Source: Plotosus lineatus (Eukaryota; Chordata; Actinopteri; Siluriformes; Plotosidae). From it: DNA of 64,000 nucleotides. The DNA is taken from assembly GCA_024760905.1 (NCBI GenBank), contig CM045728.1:127872298-127936297 (forward strand), given 5' to 3'. Positions within the stretch are counted from its first letter, which is position 1; each line of letters opens with the position of its first letter. This document shows positions 21,740 through 33,399 of this stretch, piece after piece. The notes under the pieces are model-generated. The model was not told the DNA's origin and made no database searches. It worked only from the letters and a program-made list of their open reading frames with translations. The translations under genes were made by a program, and so were the position numbers.

Positions 21740-24700
21740 AATGCAGCCATGAGGCCGGGGGGGCACGAACCAGTGTCTCTCCCCCTTATGCCGGTCCCAA
21801 GCCCGGATAAATGCAGAGGGTTGCGACAGGAAGGGCATCCGGCGTAAAACTTCTGCCACATTTAAAAATGCAAATGATCAAAACAAAATTCATACCGGAT
21901 CGGTCGAGGCCCGGGTTAACAACGACCGCCATCAGTGCTGTCAACCAACAGGGTGCTGATGGAAATTGGACTACTGTTGGTCGAAGACGTCGAAGAAGGA
22001 GAGGCGGGAGGCGTGTCCGTAGGCAGAGAGAGAAGAGGAAATGTGTGAGCTTAGGACTGAGAGTAGGGACTTTGAATGTTGGAACTATGCAAGGAAAAGA
22101 TAGGGAGCTGGCTGACATGATGCAGAGGAGGAAGGTGGACATACTGTGTGTTCAGGAGACAAGGTGGAAAGGTAGAAAGGCTAGAAGCTTAGGAGCAGGG
22201 TTTAAACTGTTTTATCATGGTGTGGATGGGAAGAGAAATGGAGTAGGAGTCATCTTGAAGGAGGGGTTTGTCAGGAATGTTCTAGACGTGAAAAGAGTGT
22301 CAGACAGAGTGATGAGTCTCAAGTTAGAAATTGAAGGCGTGATGGTCAATGTTGTTAGTGCTTATGCCCCACAGGCAGGATGTAAGCTAGAAGAGAAGGA
22401 GAGATTCTGGAGTGATTTAGATGAAGTGATACAGAATACCCCCAGAGGTGAAAGAGTGGTCATTGGAGCAGACTTCAATGGACATGTTGGTGCAGGCAAC
22501 AGAGGGGACGAGGAAGTGATGGGCAGGTTTGGTATCCAGGACAGGAACACAGAAGGACAGATGTTGATCGATTTTGCAAAAAGGATGGAAATGGCTGTGG
22601 TGAATACTTTCTTCAAGAAGAAACAGAAGCATAGGGTGACTTATGAAAGCGGAGGTAAGAGCACACAGGTAGACTACATCTTGTGCAGGCGATGTAATTT
22701 GAAGGAAGTCAGTGACTGCAAAGTAGTAGTTGGTGAGAGTGTTGCCAAACAGCATAGGATGGTGGTGTGCAGGATGACACTGATGGTGAGAAAAGTGAAA
22801 AAGGCAAAGGCAAAGCAGAAGACAAAGTGGTGGAAGCTGAAAAAGGAAGAGTGTCGTGTTGTCTTCAAGGAGGAGTTGAAACAGGCTTTGGGTGGTCAGG
22901 AAGTGCTTCCAGAGGACTGGACAACCACAGCCAATGTGATCAGGGAGACCGGTAGGAGAGTACTTGGTGTGTCCTCTGGAAGGAAAGTAGATAAGGAAAC
23001 TTGGTGGTGGAATGAGGAAGTGCAGGAGTGTGTACAAAAGAAGAGGTTAGCCAAGAAGAAGTGGGACATTGACAGGACCGAAGAGAGTAAACAGGAGTAC
23101 AGGGAGACACAGCGTAAGGCGAAGGTAGCAGTGTCAAAGGCCAAACAGAGGGCGTATGATGACTTGTATGATAGGTTGAACAGTAAGGAGGAGAAAATGA
23201 TCTATACAGGTTAGCACAGCAGAGAAATACAGATGGGAAAGACATGCAGCAAGTTAGAGTGATAAAGGACAGAGAGGGAAATGTATTGACTGATGACAGA
23301 AGTGTGCTGGGAAGATGGAAAGAGTACTTTGAAGAGCTGATGAATGAAGAAAATGAGAGAGAAAAAGAGTAGAAGGGTGACCGTTGAGGAGCAGGAAGTA
23401 ACAAAGATTAGTAAGGGAGAAGTGAGGAGGGCATTGAAGAGGATGAAGAGTGGAAAGGCAGTTGGCCCTGATGACATACCAGTTGAGATATGGAAGTGTC
23501 TAGGGAGGTAGCAGTAGATTTTCTGACAAGAATATTCAACAAGGTCTTAGAAAGTGAGCAGATGCCAGAGGAATGGAGGAGAAGTGTGCTTGTGCCCATT
23601 TTTAAGAACAAGGGAGATGTACAGAGTTGTGGCAACTACAGAGGGATAAAGTTGATGAGCCATACAATGAAGCTATGGGAAAGAATAGTGGAAGCAAGAC
23701 TAAGGGCAGAGGTCAGCATTTGTGAACAACAGTTTGGTTTCATGCCCAGAAAGAGCACCACAGATGCAGTGTTTGCTTTGAGGATGTTAATAGAGAAGTA
23801 CAGAGAAGGTCAGAGGGAGCTGCATTGTGCCTTTGTGGATCTGGAGAAAGCCTATGACAGGGTGCCGAGAGAAGAACTGTGGTATTGTATGAGGAAGTCT
23901 GGAGTGACAGAGAAGTATGTTAGAGTGGTGCAGGACATGTATGAGAGATGTAAGACAGTGGTGAGGTGTGCTGTCGGTGTGACAGAAGAGTTCAAGGTGG
24001 AGGTGGGACTGCATCAAGGGTCAGCTCTCAGCCCCTTCTTGTTTGCTATGGTGATGGACAGGCTAACAGACGAGGTTAGACAAGAATCTCCATGGACTAT
24101 GATGTTTGCAGATGACATCGTGATCGGTAGTGAGAGCAGAGACCAAGTGGAGGAAAATCTAGAGAGGTGGAGGTATGCCCTGGAAAGGAGGGGATTGAAG
24201 GTTAGTCTTAGTAAGACAGAATACATGTGTGTGAACGACAAGGACCCAAGAGGAACTTTGAGGTTACAGGGGGCAGAGATAAAGAAGGTGGAGGATTTTA
24301 AGTACTTAGGCTCAACAATCCAGAGCAATGGAGAGTGGGGAAAAGAGGTGAAGAAGCGCGTGCAGGCAGGTTGAAATGGATGGAGAAAAGTGTCCGGTGT
24401 GATGTGTGATAGGAGAGTATCGGCAAGAATGAAGGGAAAAGTGTACAAGACGGTGGTGAGGCCAGCAATGTTGTATGGTTTAGAGACAGTGGCCCTGGGG
24501 AAAAGACAGGAGTCAGAGTTGGAGGTAGCAGAGATGAAAATGTTGAGGTTCTCTTTGGGAGTAACGAGGATGGATAGGATCAGAAATGAGTACATCAGAG
24601 GGACAGCACATGTTAGATGTTTTGGAGACAAAGTCAGAGAGGCTAGATTGAGATGGTTTGGACATGTACAGAGGAGGGATAGTGAGTATATTGGTCGTAG

Positions 24701-24889
24701 GATGCTGAGGTTGGAACTACCAGGCAAAAGGCCCAGAGGAAGACCAAAGAGAAGATTTATGGATGCGGTGAAGGCGGACATGAAGGTCGTTGGAGTAAGA
24801 GTAGAAGATGCAGAGGACAGGGAGAGATGGAGGCAGATCATTTGCTGTGGCGACCCCTGAAGGGAACAGCCGAAAGGAAAAGAAGAAGA
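21740..24889 (+). mobile_element. RTE-like LINE, copy 2 (nearly full length)
   Basis: It starts ATGCAGCCATGAGGCC after TA repeats and ends GGAACAGCCGAAAGGAAAAG then AAGAAG and (TA)n. About 3.15 kb, the most complete RTE copy here. The leader holds CCGGTCCCAAGCCCGG, GGGCATCCGGCGTAAAAC, and the CGGTCG...CGACCG hairpin. It follows LINE family B head to tail, with only a microsatellite between. Confidence 0.88.
21811..24860 (+). pseudogene. RTE ORF pseudogene, copy 2
   Basis: The frame 21,811-23,214 (467 codons) is a complete endonuclease region (RVGTLNVGTMQGKDREL, DILCVQETRWKG, SAYAPQAG, GADFNGHVG, STQVDYILCRR) plus linker. After frameshifts near 23,210, 23,370 and 23,505, the RT frame 23,490-24,374 follows with QQFGFMPRKSTTDAV, FVDLEKAYDRVPREELW, GLHQGSALSPFLFAMV and MMFADDIVIG. 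The final frame 24,390-24,860 carries RLRWFGHVQRRDSEYIG and RPRGRPKRRFMD. The stop at 24,372-24,374 is TGA where copy 1 has TGG. Few lesions suggest recent activity. Confidence 0.85.
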
Positions 24890-24912
24890 TATATATATAT
24901 ATATATATATAT
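24890..24912. repeat. (TA)n microsatellite at the RTE 3' end
   Basis: About 12 TA units between the RTE tail and the resumed MITE. Confidence 0.85.
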
Positions 24913-25011
24913 AACTGAACTGGGAAGGAGGGGCACGTTCAGTCTGTAGTTTGTAAACAATGGACGCAGCGTCATTACGTCAGCGTACTACGTATGTACG
25001 CGGAGGGCCTG

Positions 25012-26820
25012 TACATTATTCAGATTAAACAGATAATGTGAGTTAGCATGTCGGTTTCCCAGAAAGAAGAAAATTACAGGTTCAAGTTTCCAGTTCAACA
25101 AGGTCATTTAAAAAAAAAAAAAAAAAAAAATCAAGTCGAAAGTCTTCTGAGAAGACTAGAGATTTTTTACTTTTTGTGTGAGCTGTGATACGGGGACTTT
25201 CATTCCACAGGAAATCGTATGTATTTTTCTGTCTGCAGTCCACGAGTGTGCACTAGATCCTAGTAAGTTATTACTGATGTTACACACTGACCAGCCCCCC
25301 ACCAAAAAAACTTATACATTTTTTTTCACATTGATCTCAGCAAGTAATCTTCATGCCATCTTGATGAGCGATAATTGATGAGTCCCCATTTTATATCCGT
25401 GCCATTATGGAAGAAAAAGTGCATTAATGTGATAACCTGCTGATTCAGTACATTCAGCTCAGCAGCTGCATGATTTTATTTGCACATTAATGTTGCCGAG
25501 CCTCGACCAGATGAACTGGAGCAATACCATGGAGATTACACGCTGAATCAAAGCTAAATGCCCGCTATGAAAAAAATTGCATTCAATTTTTTTTCTCCAC
25601 ACAGTGTCTATACCCGTTGGTGCCATGTGAAAGGTCAGTGAATGTGTGTGTGTGTGTTTACTCCACCAGTCATTAAAACAGCAAAGAGGGTTATATTTGA
25701 AATTAAATGTTCCAAAACACATTTAAATATGAGCGTCAGGTATGACCAATGGTATGTGGACATAGTACACAGTAGACTATAATTCTATGACATCAGGTTT
25801 TCGTGAGATTTTCTCATCGAGTCCTGTTATGCAGCCCAATGTTAATACTTATTTACAAGATTTGACACACCATAAAGCACAGAGGCTCCGGGTAAGCTGG
25901 GTCTAGACATGTGGCACGCAGAATGCCCCACTGTAACATATTGTGATCTGCACACACTACATCATTTTTATCATAATAAAAGATGGCTTGCAAAGAATAG
26001 CATGAATAATTGATAAATTAGACCACACTGTGTCCTACAGAAAATAAATGAGCAGCAGGGCACACAGTTTTACAGATTGGTGCATTCTCTGTTATATGAG
26101 CCGAGTTTTTTTCTCCCCCCCTATATTTTTGTCTGCAGCCAGTGAATAAAAAGACTTCTATGCAGGTATTTCTGTGCTGATCTTACTAGAAAGGTGAACA
26201 CCTTTTATCATGCAAGCGCATATGTACTAGAGCTGGAAATTCAGTAAGTAGGGGTAGGTTTGCGGAAAAGGAATGCATGCAAGTCAATGTGATGCTTGAT
26301 TGGGCATAAATGATCAGCAAAGTGTTTCTCCCCACCTACAACTCTCTCTGTGATTAAATATTTTTAAGCACCCATTTTAACATCAAGAATCAAGCAGAAA
26401 ATGCCAAAGCGAAGGCTTTGGGGGCAGAATGTGCATGCTATGTAAATGTTCCTTGCTTTTATAAAGGCAGGTCAATGAAGAAGCAACAGCAGGTTCAGTG
26501 CACTGCTGATAAAATTAAACACATCAAACAGATAGTGTGTGGGTGTATGGTTATGTAAGAGTGAAGAAGAAAAAAAAAGGTCTTTCCAAGTTAAAATATA
26601 TATCAACATAGTATGTCATCATTGCCATGCTTTAAAGTGGGAAAAAAGTCAAGGCTACCAAACTCCTGTTATACGTGAGCATAATATACTAGTATATTTT
26701 CATGATCAGGTGGTTTTACTTATATTTTCAAAAGGTGCAATCTGCTAAAATCGGGAGCTTCACTGATTCGAATCATGAAAGATCAGTTATAAATTTGAAC
26801 AAAATGGACCACATTATCAA
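25012..26820. other. no gene recognised
   Basis: AT-rich, no SINE heads, TIRs or coding domains. An A-run lies at about 25,109-25,130 and a short (GT)n near 25,645. It could be old unique intergenic sequence. Nothing further is supported. Confidence 0.45.
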
Positions 26821-26829
26821 GTTTAATTT

Positions 26830-27183
26830 GCTTATTCACACTCTCCCTAATTGAACTGCTTACTCCTGCTTGTATCGCACAGAGGCTGGAGCTTATCTCA
26901 GCAGACATTGGACAACCCTAGACAGCTTGCAAGTCCATCACAGGCCCAACATACAAACCTTGTAGCGACAACCTCACTTACTCATTTGCCAGGCCGCTTA
27001 ATCTTACTGGGGGTCATGGGTGGAGGCTGAAACATATCTCGGCCAACACTGGGTAGAGACAGAGTACAACCTGGACAAGCAGTCAGAGTATTGCAGGGTC
27101 AGCATCTACACAAAGTCAATCACATTCACACTGGGGGAATTTGTAAGAATGCCAGTTAGCCTAATGTGCACGTCTTTGGACCT
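26830..27183 (-). repeat. family 2 SINE fragments
   Basis: Two reversed 3' parts in tandem: GGCTGGAGCTTATCTCAGCA near 26,886 and CATATCTCGGCCAACACTGG near 27,030, the second continuing through GCCAGTTAGCCTAATGTGCA. The head of the second copy resumes at about 27,500 after a DNA-transposon insertion. Confidence 0.6.
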
Positions 27184-27496
27184 CAGATATCAAACTTTGG
27201 CCTGTTAAGCCCACCTCCTAATTTTATGTGGCCCGCAGATGCCTCCAAAGAATATGATTATCATGCATTCTTTACATCAACCATTACCATGAACCATAAG
27301 TAGTCATCCTGTCACTAATTGGTGACAGCCTATTTCAAGTAAACAGCTTGTTCTTTATGACTCAAGAAAGATTGCATGCTAGCTTGCTCACTGCTAAGCC
27401 TTTTTAGAAAAGACGTTCAGTGATTATTCGGCCCTTGATCACCTTTAAATTTAGTGTTGTGGCCCTCAGTGCAGAGGAGTTTGACATCCCTGCGTT
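27184..27496. mobile_element. hAT-like MITE inside a SINE
   Basis: The ends CAGATATCAAACTTTGGCC and, reversed, CAGGGATGTCAAACTCCTCT resemble the hAT terminal pattern CAG...TCAAACTC. It interrupts the family 2 SINE. The 8-bp duplication expected of hAT is not convincing here. About 310 bp, no coding capacity. Confidence 0.5.
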
Positions 27497-27660
27497 GAAC
27501 TGCTAGAGCAAGCTGAAGTACCTCAGGGGAACCCAATGCAAGCATATTGAGAGAACGCAAAGTCCATATAGAAACAGTCTTGCTTGAGCCTAGAAATTGA
27601 AAGCCAAGATGCTGTGAGGTGGCTGGGCGAACCACTATGTCACTGTGCCCTGCCATTCAA
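27497..27660 (-). repeat. family 2 SINE, head portion
   Basis: Continues the interrupted copy: ACCTCAGGGGAACCCAATGC, GCCTAGAAATTGAAAGCCAA (eroded B box, reversed), and head GGTGGCTGGGCGAACCACTA. Confidence 0.6.
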
Positions 27661-28619
27661 AACATTTAGAAGTTGTTCTTTTGCTGCTGCTTTTAGCTGA
27701 AACACCTGACAAAATTGTGAAACTCTTAACATTCCTCTGGTTTATATGTAAACATCTCTATCTTGAACGAGTGCGAATGTTACAGTAAAAGATCATACAG
27801 CAACAGATAGGTTAAAAAAAATTAAAGGAAGAAAAAAGTAATTGGCCGTGATGAATAGACCACAAATGCCCTCTGTGTTTAAATTTATTTCACAATGTTG
27901 CTCAGGGTGTACCCCACCTTCACCAGTGTTGGCTGAGATAGACTCCAACACCTTATCCAGTTTTGCTGAGTTCCTTTTCATGTACTCTATAAGCCTCATA
28001 TTTCCATTAAGTATGTTTCATATGTCTCACCCCTTCTGGGCAAGTTTCTCAGCGATTGCTTGAATGAAGTGTGTGAACATTCCTGATGCGTGAAGACTCG
28101 TGCATCTTGGGAGAGATTTGTATCTCCAAGTACAAAGAGAAAAAAGCATGAGACACAAAGAATGGGTGCATTTGGAAATACAGTACATGTGAAAACCTGA
28201 TGAGTAAGGGCGCCGCCCCTCATCTCGCTATCATTCAGTAATTACCCACAATTCCCTGCAGGTTATGCTAATGAGCAGTGCACTATTAAGTAGGCTATCT
28301 ATATGCACAGTCTGTAATAGACTTGCTCATTATTTATTGTTAATGTGCAAGGGCTCTCGGATGATGAGGGGAACAGGATGGAGCCGAGTGTTATATGACA
28401 CGTTGTGGGGGGGGGGTAACTGCTGATGTACACACTAAATCATTACATCATGGGTAGTTTTCGTCGAACATTACCAGTGCACTTGGATTTAATAGAACAG
28501 AGCACAATTAGACAACAAAATACAATTAATTGCCCTTCAAGCAACAATACAAAAGACACTTGTTGGGTTTTAAGTCCATTGAAAAACAATAAGGATTCCT
28601 TTATACATTAAGATAGGCA
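27661..28619. other. no gene recognised; one SINE scrap
   Basis: CTCAGGGTGTACCCCACCTT near 27,901 is a family 2 body fragment on the plus strand. The rest is unclassified, with a G-run at 28,407-28,417. Confidence 0.45.
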
Positions 28620-28935
28620 ACGTAGCGTGGGAGCAGGGTGCTTAGCATGTCTGCGTCACAGCAAGAAGATCCTGGGTTCGAGGCCAGGGCTTAACAAGGA
28701 TGTTTCAACATGGAATTTACATGTTTTCCCCATGCTTACATAGGTGTCCTCCGGTTACTCGTTTCCTCCGCCAGACCAAAGGCATGCACATATGCCTTTG
28801 GGCTTAAGTGAGTGACTTACAATAAACTGTTAATCTCTTCAGGGCGTACCTTGCCTTCGCCCAATGTTGGCTGAGATGGGATCCAGCCCCCCCCCCCCGT
28901 GACCCTAACAGGATAAAGTGGTAAAAATATGAATG
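28620..28935 (+). repeat. family 2 SINE, near complete
   Basis: Head GGTGCTTAGCATGTCTGCGT, B box GGGTTCGAGGCC, body GGAATTTACATGTTTTCCCC and CTTCGCCCAATGTTGGCTGA, tail CTAACAGGATAAAGTGG then AATATGAATGAA. It is the best reference copy of this family in the window. Confidence 0.75.
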
Positions 28936-29744
28936 AACTATTCTGCACTGGGAGGATCACAAAACAGTAGAGCATATTATGTGGTTCTACTACAGTGTGC
29001 CACAGATCACTCGGGTCTCAGCAGCTGGGTCACCATTATCTGGGCTTAAGTCTTTTTTTTTTTTTTTTACTTTTTGTGCATCCTTTGTTCATTTTTGATG
29101 TTCGTATTAATTAGGCCCTGAGACAGCTCTCTCTAAATATTTGTCACATTTCCAGGTTGGAATCAGTGTTAGGGATCACGGGTGGCACATGTTTCTGCAT
29201 GTGATTCAGAGAGCAGCTGCCTGCAGCAACAAGTAGTTTGAAGTTATGACTCGAGCTTTATTTTACTGTTATATGCTTAATTTTATAGCATTGCCAATCC
29301 ACAGGGAACCCAATTCTTATATCCAGTCACTCAGGCACTGCATCCAAATCTCTTTGTTGCCAGAACTACTGACACAGCTGAAATAAATTTCTCATCATAT
29401 TTAGCCTCAAAGAGACATTGCAATGATTCCCAGCCATGTCCATAAAGCTCCACCGCCTTGATTTACATTGGCATGTACAGTTGGACAGCCTATAAAATAA
29501 TTGACAGCTGGTGCATCCAAACATGAACGAGGATTCCAGAGTAGAAGTCAGTATTGAAGGTGAAATATTTTACTATTCCATGGCGGGGAAAGGCTGGAAA
29601 AGTGGTACTACAAATAAAAAACTGGAGAAATAGCTTTATTTAACTAATTTGGAACAGGACAGTAAAACCATTGGTTCAATAAACAAATAAATTAATTAAA
29701 AAAAAAATCAATCTGCAAAAAACTCATTTGCCAAAATGCTTCCT
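28936..29744. other. no gene recognised
   Basis: Unclassified AT-rich DNA with a T-run near 29,053-29,069. Confidence 0.45.
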
Positions 29745-30040
29745 CTGACTATGGCCACGGGGAGGCTGGAGCCTATCTCAGCCAACAATGGACCAAGAAA
29801 ATACACATTGAACATTTTATCAGACCATCACGGACTCACACTGACATCTAGGGGAAATTTGTAAAAGTCAATTAGAACAGTGTTTTTGAACTGGAAACCA
29901 GAGTACCAGGAGAAAACCCACCCAAGCACAGGGAGAACATGCCAATGCCACATAGAAGTGCCCGAGGCGCGGACCAAACCCAGGACATTTGTGCTGTGGG
30001 GTAGACATGCTAACCACGAGCCACGGGGCCATAGTGCCTG
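29745..30040 (-). repeat. family 2 SINE
   Basis: Reversed tail and body (GGCTGGAGCCTATCTCAGCC, GCACAGGGAGAACATGCCAA), ending at the head CCCGTGGCTCGTGGTTAGCA (read on the minus strand). Confidence 0.7.
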
Positions 30041-31758
30041 CAATCAAAGCATCTATAAATTGTAGAACAATTTCAGAATACTGGTAATGCTCCTCAATGT
30101 AAAATTGCGAAAGACTTTGAACATGTCACCAACGGTATATCAAAGGATTTTTAAAAATTGGAGGGGTGCCTGAACACAAGGGACAAGGCTAAAATAAACA
30201 AACAATATTGAATGATTGTGATCTCAGGGATCTCAGATAGCACTGCATTAAAACCAGGCATGATTCTATAATGGGGATCACAGCATGGGCTCAGGAATAC
30301 TTCCAGGATGCATTTCCTGTGTGGGGGTGGGCGTGTGTGTGTGGGGTGTTGTTCCCACATGACTTCAAAGCTTTGCAAATCATAGCACTGTTTTGCCCAG
30401 CATCCAAACATTTATTTAATTATAGTTGCAACAATCTTATTTTAACAAAATAAATAAAAAGATTACTGCACTTTTGGCAGCACTGTGTTATACAAGAACT
30501 TCATATACACTTGTCCTTTCATATGTTCTAAATGCCCTCTACAACACCCCCCCCCCACACACACACACACACAAAATCTCAACCCTCCCACCTTTCTACC
30601 CTTTTTGCACCCTTTATTGTAATCCTGCGGTCTCGATCTCACCAAAGCCTCTCAGATTCCTGACCATTTGCGCTGAAACCAGAGATGCATTGCGGGTAGC
30701 AAGCAGCCATATAATGAAAACATGATCCGCGTCCATGTCTCTCGAGCCATGATAACAGCACAAACTGTGCCATCCACCTACTTCGTTTAGAATACCAGGT
30801 TGTGTCCACCCACTCCAATATCAATATTTGATCACAACCGTACCACACCGTCCTTCAATCCATTAACTATATTTGATTTCCACACACAAAGCACATGGGG
30901 GAAGGGGCGAGAAAGAGGATGAGGGAGATGAGATGCGCCCCATTACCATTATTATTAGTTAAACTATGATGGAAAGGGGCAAAGCTCATTTACGAAAAAG
31001 GATCTAGGTGTAATCCTATAAGAAAATTTATATAAATTGGTGTCTTTGTGATTAGATTTGCAAAGAATGACTTCAGATATAAAACCAATTACCGTTTGGT
31101 AGTAAATATTTCTTTTGTCATTTTATGTAATACCAGTCAGCTTTTCCCCATTGTTCAAGCCACATCTTTAATATTTATCAACCGTCACAGCAGACAGGAA
31201 TGCAGACACCGTCTGAAGAGCTGCTTGAGTAAGAGATCAGCTTAAAACTTCTCGCTTCTCTAAACACGCATTGAAATACAGATTGAGAGGCCATTAATAT
31301 TTACACCGACTGCCAAGCTGGAGAAATTGAATTGCCAACCTGGCCTTTAACAGTAATGTATGCATCCTATCTTCTGCCCATGACACCGCTGAGCTCGGGG
31401 TGGCGAGCCGTGAATACATTTAAAGTAAATTTATGAAAAAGCAACATGCTGAAATGACCGTGAAGGTCATTCTGTAAACATTCCATTCTGCAATTACATG
31501 GCAGCGGGAACGATGATTTGCGTATTTGTACAGAAGCGAAATGAGGTTCCTCAGTGGGACGTTGAATGTATTAAAAACCTCAACCAGCAGTGAGCAACAT
31601 GTAGCAATTAACCAGAAAGAGTCAGGAATTACTTCCTGTTTCTCTAAAACACAGTGCAGGGATCGCTCAGTTTCCGCTATTAATGGGGACCGAGACACCC
31701 CTCCCCGCAACCACTGATTTCCGCGAAGTAGGATCAACCCCCCTGACTGATGTATGCG
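30041..31758. other. no gene recognised
   Basis: Includes a (CA)n/poly-C stretch at 30,545-30,574. The part 31,200-31,640 is free of repeat signatures. A 163-codon minus frame at 31,420-31,911 spans this and the Tc1 end and has no domain. It may be a conserved non-coding element, but that is only a guess. Confidence 0.4.
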
Positions 31759-31760
31759 TA

Positions 31761-33347
31761 CAGTGCTGTGCAAAAGTATTTGCCTTTGACCAATTTCTGA
31801 CATTTTTTGAATGTTTGTCATGGTCATCCATTTCAGATCAAGCAAACCTAAATATGATACAAAGATAAAACACAAGTAAAAACAAAATGCAGTTTTCAGT
31901 GCCAATTGCATTTATTAAGGGGGAAAAAAGCCATCTGAACCTACAAGGGCCCATGTGAATAAGTAATTGCCCCCTAAAAATAATAGCTCGTGGAACCACC
32001 TTTTACAGCAATAACTACAGTAAAGTGTTTGCAATAAGAGATGATGAGTCTTTTACATCGCTGTGATGGGATGTTGGCGCATTCGTCTCTGAAGAATTGT
32101 TCAAGATCAACCAGATTGGATGGCTTTCGGGCATGAACAGCATTTTTAAGGTCATGCCACAGCATCTCAATAGAGTTCAGGTTGGGACTTTGACCAGGTA
32201 GGCCACTCCAAAACCCTCATTTTGCTCTTTTCCATTCAGAAGTGGCCTTGCTGGTGTGCTTCAGCTCATTGTCTTGCTGCAGAACCCAGGTGCACTTTAG
32301 CTTGAGGTCTCGAACTGATGGACAAACATTCTTCAACAGGATTTCTTGGTAGTGAGCAGAATTCATGGTTCCATCAATCATGACAAACCACCCAGGTCCT
32401 ACAGCAGCAAAGCAGGCCCAGATCATCACACTTCCACCACCATGTTTCACTGTTGGCACAATGTTCTTTTTGCACCAGATGTAACGGGATGCATTTTCCC
32501 CCCAAAAAAGTTCAACTTTAGTTTTATCAGTCCAGAGGACATTTTCCCAAAAGCTTTGGGGATGATCAAGATGATTCTTGGCAAAAGTGAGTTGTGCCTT
32601 GATATTCTTTTTTGTCAACAGTGGCTTCCACCTCGAAACTCTTCAGTGGATGTAATTTTTGCCTCATGTCTTTCTGATGGTGGAGTCATGACCATTGACA
32701 TTGACTCAGTTAATCACAAGGGGTTTTTGCATCCCTTGTGACTTCTCCAGTTAGTCTGCGCCATGCTTCTTGGAGTAATTTTGGTAGGTTGGTCACTCAC
32801 GTGAAGGGTCACCACTGTTCCATGCCTTCTCCATTTGTGGATAATGGCTCTGACAGTGGTCCGCTGGAGTCCCAAAGGTTTACCAATGACTTTGTATCTT
32901 TTCCCAGACTGAGACATCGCTATAATCTTCTTTCTTGTTGCTCTTGAAGCTCACTGGATCACGGCATGATGTGTGTTCAGTATGGCCTTAAAACCTGCCT
33001 GAAAAGGTGAGGTATGTTAGGGATGTCCTCATTGGAAATGTCTGGATCATCAGGCCTGGGTGTGGCTATGAAATTGAACTCAGTTTCCCACCAATGATAG
33101 GATTAATCACAATTACCTCATCTTTTAACAATGGAGCAATTACTTTTTCACAGAGGGTCATTAGGTTTTGATAAGATTTTTTTTCTTAACAAATAAATTC
33201 AAAAGAGGAACACGACATTTTTTATATACGTGGGTTATCTTTGCATAATGGTTAAATTTGTCTGATGATCTGAAAAAGTTAAGTGTGACAAAGGTGCAAA
33301 AAAAAAAAAAAAATCAGTAAGGGGCAAAAACTTTGGCACAGCACTGT
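31761..33347 (-). mobile_element. Tc1-like transposon A, 1,587 bp with both ends
   Basis: The terminal repeats CAGTGCTGTGCAAAAGTATT and, reversed, CAGTGCTGTGCCAAAGTTTT are flanked by TA at 31,759-31,760 and 33,348-33,349. A second repeated motif, AGTAATTGCYCC, lies about 200 bp inside each end (31,962 and 33,135 region), the long-TIR layout of fish Tc1 elements. The transposase is antisense and broken. Confidence 0.88.
32217..32917 (-). pseudogene. Tc1-like transposase pseudogene
   Basis: The N-terminal frame 32,714-32,917 begins MSQSGKRYKVIGKPLGLQRT (helix-turn-helix) with an HTVVTL-like linker. The frame 32,217-32,618 carries LTFAKNHLDHPQSFWENVLW, TDKTKVELFW (first catalytic Asp region), SRYIWCKK, GGGSVMIWACF and a degraded LQQDNELKHTS, the site of the second Asp. 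The region after the second Asp is lost to frameshift. Confidence 0.8.
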
Positions 33348-33399
33348 ACATATACGTGTATATAATATCAATAAATACATATGCAACGCTATAAATGCT

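Larger units (their letters stand above)
17418..25011. mobile_element. Tigger-type MITE, copy 2, split by two LINEs
   Basis: The left part 17,418-18,180 starts with CAGACGCTCCCCGACGTATG after TA. The right part 24,908-25,011 (AACTGGGAAGGAGGGGCACG onward) ends near GGAGGGCCTG before TA. TATATAACTGA occurs at 18,170-18,180 and again at 24,908-24,918, consistent with a target duplication around the LINE block. Joined, the two parts are collinear with the copy at 56,884-57,737 read on the other strand. Confidence 0.7.

Noticed and set aside
21740..21900. HDV-like ribozyme at the RTE 5' end
   Set aside because: A 7-bp stem is conserved, but I could not place P1.1, P3 and the catalytic C in the right order, and the stem starts about 45 nt inside the element. 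Kept only as a structured-leader candidate.
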